A stretch of 7,534 nucleotides of DNA from NCBI GenBank assembly GCA_015490695.1, contig WFXK01000325.1:1-7534 (forward strand). Direction: 5' to 3'. The stretch comes from Bacteroidota bacterium. GTDB lineage: Bacteria; Bacteroidota; Bacteroidia; SpSt-205; S141-50. A model generated the notes under the pieces. The model was not told the origin of the DNA. It ran no database searches and worked only from the letters and a program-made list of their open reading frames with translations. The position numbers and the translations under genes are program-made. Positions 1 through 6,306 of this stretch are shown one piece after another (within the stretch, counting starts at the first letter, position 1; the number at the start of each line of letters is the position of its first letter).

Positions 1-471
1 ACCTTGAACTTTTGCAATATGTTGCCAATATAACTTTGATTGCATGAAAAAATGCAAAAAGGGGGGATGTACCCTTTCTTTTACTCTTACTTTAATTAAA
101 TAAGAACCAAAAATTACGTTCTCAGTATCTTCGTTAATCAGAACCGATATACCTACAGTTCCAGCTCGAGCAATGATTAAATCACCTTTTTTTACTAAAA
201 ATTTTTCTATATTTTTCCTATTGTCGGTAATTTCACAAAATGGCAGTTGGTCAATTTTTACTGAATAGTTTTCTATGTCCGTTGTTCTCAAAAGTTTTAA
301 GTCTGTAGTTTTCTCAACTGCTTTGGCAGTTATTCCATAATAGACCTCCTCAGCAACCTCTCCCAATTTCACCACTTCCCACGTTTCAGGGATTTTTCCG
401 ATGGGGGATTGTTTTAGTTGGTGTTGTGGGGTTTGATAGAAAGAAGCAGAAAATTTTTCAAGGAGGTTCAT
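1..471 (-). CDS. hsdS: Type I restriction-modification specificity subunit HsdS, N-terminal part (cut by window end)
   Basis: An open frame of 157 codons starts at an ATG at 471 and runs off the window at base 1 without a stop. In type I restriction-modification enzymes HsdS recognises the DNA target and holds the methylase (HsdM) and nuclease (HsdR) subunits. The visible part matches the first target-recognition domain of the family: an entry motif at residues 22-38 (IGKIPETWEVVKLGEV), then LLRTTDI near 60-66, GDLIIARAGTVG at 96-107, GSYLIKVR at 122-129 and MQSKLYW near 143-149. Family members usually have 400 or more residues with two such domains, so well over half is missing. Its ATG overlaps the purN stop by four bases (ATGA). 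No hsdM or hsdR lies upstream, so partners must be downstream or elsewhere. By hand count GC is about 31% over bases 1-300 and 42% over 301-470. The family is clear; whether the gene is intact or an orphan cannot be told. Confidence 0.88.
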   Translation of the reverse strand, partial: MNLLEKFSASFYQTPQHQLKQSPIGKIPETWEVVKLGEVAEEVYYGITAKAVEKTTDLKLLRTTDIENYSVKIDQLPFCEITDNRKNIEKFLVKKGDLIIARAGTVGISVLINEDTENVIFGSYLIKVRVKERVHPPFLHFFMQSKLYWQHIAKVQG

Positions 472-1055
472 GGGGTAGTTTTGTGTAAATGAGATAATTT
501 TTGTTTTCTACACCAGCTATCCAGCCATAGGGGGAAGTACCAGCGTTCCAGTTGACGCACTTTTTTTTCTATGGCTTCGGCATTGCCGGGGATTACAGCT
601 GTAGCGTATTGGAATAAAATGGGTCCTGCGTCGTATTCTTCATTGACTTGATGGATAGTAAACCCTGAGAGCGCCAAACGACTTTTGGCAACGGCTTCAT
701 GAACATGCTTTCCATACATCCCCTTACCTCCAAAAGCAGGCAATAAAGAAGGATGAATGTTAATAATAGGAAAATGCTTTAACAAAAGCGGAGGAATCTT
801 TTTCAAAAAACCTGCTAATACAATACCTTGCACCTTTTGCTCGTTTAACCAATGGATAAGCGCTTCTAAATTTTCTTTTTTATAAATAAAATAAGGTAAT
901 TGCCATTGTTGTGCCTTTTGAATAATACCCACATTTACTTTATTGCTCACTACACAAACGATTTTATAAGAAGCATAAGCGTTCCTACTCCATTGATACA
1001 GCGCTTGGGCAGTCGTTCCAGAACCCGAACCAAAGACACCTAAGCGAATGCGCAT
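468..1055 (-). CDS. purN: Phosphoribosylglycinamide formyltransferase (GAR transformylase), PurN
   Basis: This cytosolic enzyme transfers a formyl group from 10-formyltetrahydrofolate to glycinamide ribonucleotide, the third step of de novo purine synthesis. The 195-residue length is normal for PurN. The catalytic triad is visible as N99 and H101 in INIHPSLLP and D142 in EEYDAGPILFQ, with GGKGMYGKHVHEAV between them, a loop form I associate with Bacteroidota. The N-terminal phosphate loop reads GSGSGTTAQAL (residues 9-19), where most PurN proteins have Gly-Ser-Asn; Thr-Thr replaces Ser-Asn. I chose the ATG at 1055, whose A is also the last base of the porT stop (TGATG); a GTG one codon upstream (1058) is possible. 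The stop overlaps the hsdS start by four bases. Nothing suggests a frameshift. The function is well supported, with the loop change as the only doubt about activity. Confidence 0.93.
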   Translation of the reverse strand: MRIRLGVFGSGSGTTAQALYQWSRNAYASYKIVCVVSNKVNVGIIQKAQQWQLPYFIYKKENLEALIHWLNEQKVQGIVLAGFLKKIPPLLLKHFPIINIHPSLLPAFGGKGMYGKHVHEAVAKSRLALSGFTIHQVNEEYDAGPILFQYATAVIPGNAEAIEKKVRQLERWYFPLWLDSWCRKQKLSHLHKTTP

Positions 1056-1720
1056 CACTCAAAATAAAGATTTATCATTAGTGCTTGGGTTGTGATAGCA
1101 TACTCAGGTTTAGGACGCTCTTCTAACTCAGGAATATAGATGTTTTTTAATCCGATAGCGTATTTGATTTCGGGACTTAACTTTACTTTATCTCGGTAGA
1201 TACGTAGACCGAAGGCGATTTCCCAAGCAAAGTCTGTTCTGTCTATACGGATTAAAGTTGGGTCGCTGCGAACCCTTTTATCGCTCATTAAATTGATACT
1301 GAACTTAAATCCCGAATAGAGATAAGCACCAAAGTTTGCCCAAACGTCCGAATTAAAACGAATGCCAACAGGTAAATCCAAATAAGCGGCTTCTAATTTG
1401 CGAGTGAAGGTAGAATCAATTAAGCGAAACTTAAAATTTCTTTGTTGTAATGAGACTGTAGGGATAAATCGCAAGTCAAAACGTTTATTTAGTTTGGTGT
1501 TGGTGACCATTCCTAAGTTGATACCGGGGATTTTTTTTGTATAGACAGCGATTAGGGGTTTATTGCCTTGGTAGTAAAGTCGTTGGAAACGTACTTCGGA
1601 GATATTGACCCCCATAGCAAAACCTAAGTTAAATTTTCTTATATCGTAGTAGTGGTGGTAGTTTTGCGCTGTTGCGATAAAGAAAGCACAAAGTCCGATT
1701 ATTTTTCTAAGACGTAGCAT
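1055..1720 (-). CDS. porT: PorT family outer-membrane barrel protein of the type IX secretion system
   Basis: PorT (SprT in gliding bacteria) is an outer-membrane beta-barrel protein needed for type IX secretion and, in gliders, for motility. The 221-residue product begins with a signal peptide: a basic start (MLRLRK), a hydrophobic core at residues 7-17, and a likely cleavage after ATA near residue 18. Family-like segments follow: IPGINLGMV at 64-72, FDLRFIP at 81-87, YLDLPVGIRF at 113-122 and SPEIKYAIGL at 182-191, ending in alternating hydrophobic residues with aromatics (NLYFE), as barrels often do. I chose the ATG at 1720. A TTG at 1741 would add MELWSLL in front of the signal peptide, which is less plausible. 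From the ATG the gene overlaps menG by 22 bases, and GGAG lies seven bases upstream, inside menG codons, perhaps by chance. The menG-porT order recurs in Bacteroidota as I recall it. The remaining alternative is a PorT-like barrel of unknown role. Confidence 0.85.
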   Translation of the reverse strand: MLRLRKIIGLCAFFIATAQNYHHYYDIRKFNLGFAMGVNISEVRFQRLYYQGNKPLIAVYTKKIPGINLGMVTNTKLNKRFDLRFIPTVSLQQRNFKFRLIDSTFTRKLEAAYLDLPVGIRFNSDVWANFGAYLYSGFKFSINLMSDKRVRSDPTLIRIDRTDFAWEIAFGLRIYRDKVKLSPEIKYAIGLKNIYIPELEERPKPEYAITTQALMINLYFE

Positions 1721-2394
1721 AAGCAGGCTCCAAAGCTCCAACGAAAGTAGTGAGGGTTTTGGTATCCGATTTGCTTACAAAGGTGTAAAAATTTTTGGGG
1801 TTTTGGGAATTGGGCTACGGAGGCGGGTAAATAGGCATAGGCTTCTTTATGTCCGCTAATCCATCCGCCAAGGGTGGGTAGAAAACGATGGAAATACCAT
1901 TGAAAAAGGTTTTTAATGATGGGTTGTGACGGCTCGCCCGGCTCTAAAATAACCACTCTTCCACCTTTTCGTAAAACCCTATAAAGTTCTTTAAGCCCTT
2001 GTTCTAAGTGTTCAAAGTTTCTTACGCCAAAGCCTACGGTGATAGCGTCGAAGGAGTTGTCGGCAAAGGGGAGTTGTTCGGCATCTTCTTGAAGTAATTG
2101 AACAGGTATAGCAAGGGGATGTTTGGCTAATTTTTCTTTTGCTTTTTTTAGCATGGTTTCTGCGATGTCTATGGCGGTGATGCTTTGTAGGGTTTTTAAA
2201 TGTTTTGCTGCTGCGATAATGAAGTCTCCTGTGCCTGTAGCGACGTCTAAAAGGGTTTTAGGTTGGATAGGACGAAGTAACAACACGGCTTTTTTCCTCC
2301 ATAACAGGTCTAAGCCTGCGGTCATTACCCGATTCATTAAATCATAGCGATGGGCGATTTGATTAAACATGGTTTTCACTTGCTGTTTTTTCAT
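1699..2394 (-). CDS. menG: Demethylmenaquinone methyltransferase (MenG/UbiE family)
   Basis: MenG methylates demethylmenaquinone with S-adenosylmethionine, the last step of menaquinone synthesis, at the inner face of the membrane. The 231-residue protein is full length for the family. Signatures in order are FNQIAHRYDLMNRVMTAGLD (residues 10-29), the SAM-binding loop LLDVATGTGDF (48-58), an acidic site with D104 before AEQLPF, GFGVRNF (121-127), the post-I region RVLRKGGRVVILE (139-151), and the C-terminal AYAYLPASVAQFP (185-197). Most family members have LEFS after the last strand; here it is LEPGEPSQP (150-158). Menaquinone rather than ubiquinone is inferred from the Bacteroidota context, since that phylum uses menaquinone. 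The ATG at 2394 overlaps the phosphatase stop by four bases (ATGA), suggesting translational coupling. A second ATG at codon 9 would remove only a short leader. Confidence 0.93.
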   Translation of the reverse strand: MKKQQVKTMFNQIAHRYDLMNRVMTAGLDLLWRKKAVLLLRPIQPKTLLDVATGTGDFIIAAAKHLKTLQSITAIDIAETMLKKAKEKLAKHPLAIPVQLLQEDAEQLPFADNSFDAITVGFGVRNFEHLEQGLKELYRVLRKGGRVVILEPGEPSQPIIKNLFQWYFHRFLPTLGGWISGHKEAYAYLPASVAQFPKPQKFLHLCKQIGYQNPHYFRWSFGACLCYVLEK

Positions 2395-4148
2395 AAGCGG
2401 ATACCAATTACGGTGATGTCGTCAGTTTGTTCATTATCGCCCATCCAATGACGTAGTTCGCTGTCTAATAATAGTTTTTGTTGTTCCATATCGCGTGCAT
2501 GGAGTTCTAAGAGCAGGTCGTAGAATCTATCGGTTTTATAGCGTTTATTGTTTGGTCCGCCGATTTGGTCTTGGAAGCCGTCGCTAAAGAGATAAAGCAC
2601 ATCACCTTCTTGCATCTGCAGACTATGTAGCGTATAAGTTCTTTCGTCTTCAAATTGTTGTCCGCCTACGCCGTATTTATCGGGTTTGAGTTCATGCAGA
2701 GTGTTGTTTCGTATATAGATTAAGGGACGATTGGCACCACTGAATAAAAGTTTTTTTCTTCGGACATCTATTTGACAAAGCGCAATTTCTAAACCATCTC
2801 TGGAGGTTTTGTTTCCATGTTGTTGGAGTGCAGCCCGCATGCGAACATGCAATTGAAAAAGGATTTCATGGGGTTTAAAAATGCCTTCAATTTCTACGAT
2901 TTGTTTTAATAAAGTATTTGCCATGGCGGTGATGAAGCCTCCGGGAATACCATGTCCAGTACAATCAGCAACGGCTACAATCACTTTGCTTAGACGGGGA
3001 GAAAACCAATAGAAGTCACCGCTAACAATTGCTTTGGGTTTGTAATATAGAAACGAATCGGGAAAGCACTCTTTTAACACTTCGGGCGAAGGCAAGTACG
3101 CCTCTTGAATCCGCTTCGCATAACGTAAACTGGCTAAAATATCTTCGTTTTTCTCTTTGAGCTCTCTGTTCTTTTCTTCCAAAAGGGCTTTTTGTTCTTG
3201 GATTTCTTTTGTTCGTTCTTCTACTAATTGTTCTAAGTGTTGGTAAATCAAAGCGTTTTGAATAGCGATAGCAGCAGGTGCTGAAATCAGTTGTAATAAT
3301 TCTATGCTCTGCGTAGAAAAAGCATTAGGCTTGCCTGGATGGTCTATGTAAAGTAATCCGAAGAGTTTGCCTTGGTAGATTAGCGGAACACAAAGAATAG
3401 AACGACAAAGATGTTTTCTTACATAGGGATGGTGTTTAAACAAGCCTTCGTTAATGGCGTCTTTTAACAATACGATGGTTTTTCTTTTGGCAGCGTATTC
3501 TATGATAGCGGGGCAGACAGGACTGAAATCAGAAACCAATTGTCTTTCTAAGTTGGTTTGGTAGCTACCTTGGTGTCCTTCTGCTCGGATGACAAATTCT
3601 CCTTGTTCTTCTAAAACGATGTAAGCGTTTAGAGCGCCGCTGTTGTCTAAGATAATGCGCATGAGTTTGTGGAGCAATTTATCTAAGTTAATTTCTCCAA
3701 TGAGGGATAGAGAAGCACGGTTTAGTTCCGTTAGAACACGGGTTTTTTCTTGTAAACTTCGTTGTTTTTCCCAATAGGCACGACTTTCGTTGGCTAACAA
3801 ATAAGTTTGGATTTCAGAAAGCGGTTTAAAAAAGACGTTAAAGGGTTTAGTTCTTTGGATGAGGTCTTTGGCTAAGTGGTTTTGTGCATCGGTGATGATG
3901 ACGCGCACAGCATTGGGCCAGCGATTATAGAGTTTATCTAACAGCGTTTCTTGCGTTTTTGTGAGCAAAGCGCTGTCTATAATAGCTAAGACAATTTCTT
4001 TATTGTCAAAGGCTAATTGGTCTGTGATACGATAGGCGCCTTCTAAGTCACGAGCGATTTCTATGGTTGCGTCTTGCCATACTTTACTCAGTTCGCTAAA
4101 AAGTTGCTCACTTAAAGCAGTGTCGGGAGTAAAGCAAACAATATACAT
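2391..4148 (-). CDS. Receiver-like / GAF / SpoIIE-type PP2C serine phosphatase
   Basis: This 585-residue soluble signalling protein probably dephosphorylates serine or threonine on a partner such as an anti-sigma-factor antagonist; no partner is encoded here. Residues 1-118 look like a worn receiver domain: the strand IVLAIIDS places D58 at the phosphoacceptor position and FFKP supplies K108, but the usual N-terminal acidic pair is reduced to D9. A helical linker follows, then a GAF domain at about 140-300 (LCVPLIYQGKLFGLLYID at 252-269), then a charged coiled coil at about 303-337. The SpoIIE phosphatase domain (345-585) keeps metal-binding motifs SGDFYW (D378), ADCTGHGIPGGF (D395), LFSDG (D523) and QTDDITV (D576, D577), so it is probably active. 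There is no membrane segment. The ATG at 4148 lies 37 bases inside the glycosyltransferase gene and gives a complete first receiver strand, which supports this start. The domain assignment is firm, but the signal and the substrate are unknown. Confidence 0.9.
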   Translation of the reverse strand: MYIVCFTPDTALSEQLFSELSKVWQDATIEIARDLEGAYRITDQLAFDNKEIVLAIIDSALLTKTQETLLDKLYNRWPNAVRVIITDAQNHLAKDLIQRTKPFNVFFKPLSEIQTYLLANESRAYWEKQRSLQEKTRVLTELNRASLSLIGEINLDKLLHKLMRIILDNSGALNAYIVLEEQGEFVIRAEGHQGSYQTNLERQLVSDFSPVCPAIIEYAAKRKTIVLLKDAINEGLFKHHPYVRKHLCRSILCVPLIYQGKLFGLLYIDHPGKPNAFSTQSIELLQLISAPAAIAIQNALIYQHLEQLVEERTKEIQEQKALLEEKNRELKEKNEDILASLRYAKRIQEAYLPSPEVLKECFPDSFLYYKPKAIVSGDFYWFSPRLSKVIVAVADCTGHGIPGGFITAMANTLLKQIVEIEGIFKPHEILFQLHVRMRAALQQHGNKTSRDGLEIALCQIDVRRKKLLFSGANRPLIYIRNNTLHELKPDKYGVGGQQFEDERTYTLHSLQMQEGDVLYLFSDGFQDQIGGPNNKRYKTDRFYDLLLELHARDMEQQKLLLDSELRHWMGDNEQTDDITVIGIRL

Positions 4149-4912
4149 GGCACAAGTCGTTTTCCGTTTTCAAAATCAAAGATAGGACTTTTCCACAATT
4201 TCCACTTGCATAATCGGTAGACTATGGAAACCCGCAAGACTCCCAGTCCATAACGGATACTCCGCCAAAAGTTAATGGAGGAAGCTTCAGGGAAGTAGCG
4301 AGTTGGGCAACTGACTTCACCAATACGAAAACCGGCATAAATGGCTTGGGCTAACATTTCATTGTCAAAAACAAAATCGTCGGAGTTTTCTTCTAAAGGA
4401 AGCGTTTCTAAAACTTCTCTTCGGAAGGCTCGGTAGCCTGTGTGGTATTCGGCTAACTTGTGATTTAGTAAAATATTTTGTATGAAAGTTAAGAAACGAT
4501 TAGCGATGTATTTATAAAGGGGCATTCCACCTTTTAGGGCGCCTTTACCTAAGATTCTGGAACCTAACATCACATCGTATAAATCATTAACAATAGGATA
4601 GACCAAGGCTTCTAACAACTTAGGGGTGTATTGGTAGTCAGGGTGGAGCATGACCACAACATCGGCGCCGATTTCTAAAGCTTTACGATAGCAAGTTTTT
4701 TGATTTCCGCCGTAGCCTTTATTGCGTTCGTGGGCAATAATGTGTTCTATGCCTAATTTATGGGCGATTTCTAAGGTTCTATCGCTGCTTTTATCATCTA
4801 CTAAGATGACTTCATCTACTAAGGGGCGGGGGATTTCTCGGTAAGTGGCTTCTAAGGTCGCTTCAGCATTGTATGCAGGCATGACCACTACAATCTTCTT
4901 CCCCTTTAACAT
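4112..4912 (-). CDS. Family 2 glycosyltransferase, dolichyl-phosphate mannose synthase-like
   Basis: A GT-A fold enzyme of 266 residues, expected to move a sugar from a nucleotide donor, probably to a lipid carrier or a surface glycan at the cytoplasmic face. The start KIVVVMPAYNAEATL (residues 6-20) and VILVDDKSSDRT (35-46) are typical of the nucleotide-binding half. The usual DxD region appears as MLHPDYQYTP (88-97), a form I associate with one GT2 subgroup. AEYHTGYRAFRREVL (154-168) and DDFVFDNEML (178-187) fit the acceptor side. There is no clear membrane anchor in the main body, but the tail LVPCILFALLPTLL (253-266) is hydrophobic. The last 12 codons and the stop lie inside the next gene, so this tail may have arisen by loss of an earlier stop. 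The ATG at 4912 is 12 bases after the membrane-protein stop. Donor and acceptor cannot be read from the sequence. Confidence 0.88.
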   Translation of the reverse strand: MLKGKKIVVVMPAYNAEATLEATYREIPRPLVDEVILVDDKSSDRTLEIAHKLGIEHIIAHERNKGYGGNQKTCYRKALEIGADVVVMLHPDYQYTPKLLEALVYPIVNDLYDVMLGSRILGKGALKGGMPLYKYIANRFLTFIQNILLNHKLAEYHTGYRAFRREVLETLPLEENSDDFVFDNEMLAQAIYAGFRIGEVSCPTRYFPEASSINFWRSIRYGLGVLRVSIVYRLCKWKLWKSPIFDFENGKRLVPCILFALLPTLL

Positions 4913-4924
4913 CGCCAGGCAAAC

Positions 4925-5356
4925 TTAGCTAAACAATCGGAAAAATAATTCCACAAAATCAATAGCACCTATATGAGCAAACAGCAGTGCCCATAACACC
5001 ATAGAAACCCCATGATAAAGAAGAATTTTTTCTTTTTCTGTTCCGAACGCCAGTGCAATTGCTGTCCCAATAGGAGGACTTAACACAGGTGGTGTTAATA
5101 ACGCTGTGCCAAGCAATCCAAAACGGTCCCACAAGGTCTTGTGCCAAGCTTTCAGTTGCGTTTTATTTCGTTTTTTCCACAATTGTTGACGTATCCAATC
5201 ACCAAAGTAAGTAAAAATGAAGATGCCTAAGATGCCTCCGAGTGCGGGAAATAAAAACCGTTCCCAGAAGTTAAATCCTGCAGCAATAGCGTAAATGACT
5301 CCTACCATGAACTTTACAGCACTTACTATAATGACCATCATATAATCTAAAACCAT
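4925..5356 (-). CDS. Small four-helix integral membrane protein, uncharacterised
   Basis: I do not firmly recognise this 143-residue protein. It is strongly hydrophobic, with probable membrane segments at about 8-28, 34-53, 79-105 and 111-134. A basic loop lies between the second and third (WIRQQLWKKRNKTQLKAWHK, 55-74), which should face the cytoplasm. The third segment holds a proline-rich stretch, LLTPPVLSPPIGTAIALAFG (86-105), that could form a bent or re-entrant helix. This layout recalls the small multidrug-export/DedA-like proteins, but the match is from memory and weak. Its ATG at 5356 overlaps the end of the reductase gene by ten bases, and the glycosyltransferase begins 12 bases after its stop. 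Sitting between two sugar-related genes suggests, without proving, work on a lipid-linked sugar or the envelope. An ATG pair at codons 6-7 is an alternative start. Confidence 0.72.
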   Translation of the reverse strand: MVLDYMMVIIVSAVKFMVGVIYAIAAGFNFWERFLFPALGGILGIFIFTYFGDWIRQQLWKKRNKTQLKAWHKTLWDRFGLLGTALLTPPVLSPPIGTAIALAFGTEKEKILLYHGVSMVLWALLFAHIGAIDFVELFFRLFS

Positions 5357-6300
5357 AGAGGTTCGGGCATAGGGAATGCTGGCGGGTTCAATTGGGTTTC
5401 AATCAAGGCTAAGGCGTTTTTAAAACGATGGGGGCGATAATCCAGTTCCACTTGTGCTTTGAAGATGTTGAGTGCGCTTTTTGCTGGGCGCTTTGCCGGC
5501 TGATTCAACGCCTCTGTCGTCGTCGGACGTATCAACTTCTTATCTAACTTCCAATGGTCTGCAATCAATTGTGCCATTTCATAGATGCTAAAACGTTCTA
5601 AGCCTGCGATGTGGTAGGTTCCTGTGGCTTGTCTTCGGAAAGCAGCAATACACCCTTCTGCTAAGTCCTCTGCAAAGGTTGGGGTACGATATTGGTCAAT
5701 CACCACCCGAATAGTCTTACCCGCTAATAACGACTCCCTTACCCACAATACAATATTTTTCCTTGATAAATGAGGAGCGTAGCCATAGACTAAAGAAGTG
5801 CGGACAATGCAATGCTGCTTAGGTAAATAACGCCTTACGATGCCTTCAGCCTCTACTTTACTACGCGCATAAACCGATAAGGGGTTGACTCTGGCTTTTT
5901 CATCGTAAGGGTCTTTTTTGCCATCAAAAACAAAATCGGTAGATAAAAATAATAAATAAGCCTCATAGGTTTTGCACAGTTGTGCAATGGTTCGTGTTGC
6001 TTCTACGTTGATGGTATAGCATTTTTCAGGTTCTCGTTCACATTGGTCTACTTGGGTCATAGCAGCTGTGTGAAAGACCGCTTGAGGTTTAATCTCTTTA
6101 AAAACGGCTTTTAAGGTTTGTGTATCGGTGATGTCTACAGAAAAATATTTATAGCCTTGTTTATCTTGGATGCGATTAGGTCCTTTACTTAGGGCGAATA
6201 AAGTTAAGTCTTCTCGCCTTTTAAGGCGTTCTACTAATTTCGTTCCTACTAATCCGTTGGAGCCTGTGACAAGTACCCTTTGATGAAGCGTTTTGCTCAA
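5347..6300 (-). CDS. RmlD-like NAD(P)-dependent sugar-nucleotide reductase (extended SDR)
   Basis: An extended short-chain dehydrogenase of 317 residues, closest in pattern to dTDP-4-dehydrorhamnose reductase (RmlD), which reduces a 4-keto sugar nucleotide using NAD(P)H. It has the cofactor loop VTGSNGLVGT (11-20), HTAAMTQVDQCE (77-88), the serine-threonine strand LSTDFVFDG (119-127), the catalytic YARSK with Y144 and K148, and late substrate-domain motifs GTYHIAGLERFSIYEMA (227-243) and RPAKSAL (271-277). Several SDR branches share these, so the exact sugar is uncertain. The start must be the TTG at 6300: the clpC stop is in the same frame six bases upstream, and the next in-frame ATG is only at codon 81, beyond the cofactor loop. 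The 3' end overlaps the membrane-protein gene by ten bases. No rmlA, rmlB or rmlC is in view, so membership of a rhamnose pathway is not supported here. Confidence 0.82.
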   Translation of the reverse strand: MSKTLHQRVLVTGSNGLVGTKLVERLKRREDLTLFALSKGPNRIQDKQGYKYFSVDITDTQTLKAVFKEIKPQAVFHTAAMTQVDQCEREPEKCYTINVEATRTIAQLCKTYEAYLLFLSTDFVFDGKKDPYDEKARVNPLSVYARSKVEAEGIVRRYLPKQHCIVRTSLVYGYAPHLSRKNIVLWVRESLLAGKTIRVVIDQYRTPTFAEDLAEGCIAAFRRQATGTYHIAGLERFSIYEMAQLIADHWKLDKKLIRPTTTEALNQPAKRPAKSALNIFKAQVELDYRPHRFKNALALIETQLNPPAFPMPEPLWF

Positions 6301-6306
6301 TGCAGC

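Noticed and set aside
1721..1741. Upstream TTG start for porT adding seven residues
   Set aside because: The added residues (MELWSLL) would precede a good signal peptide that begins at the ATG at 1720, so the shorter form is preferred.
2123..2347. Plus-strand open frame of 74 codons
   Set aside because: It lies opposite the well-supported menG gene, has no recognisable motif, and is explained as an antisense shadow of menG codons.
4920..4927. TAAGTTTG on the minus strand just before the glycosyltransferase, matching the Bacteroidota -7 promoter element TAnnTTTG
   Set aside because: The nearest upstream TTTG is about 26 bases away instead of 19-21, the box includes the preceding stop codon, and about two such matches are expected by chance in a window of this size.
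4959..5147. Minus-strand open frame of 62 codons inside the membrane-protein gene
   Set aside because: It is an out-of-frame reading of the membrane-protein gene, which explains the same bases with clear membrane segments.
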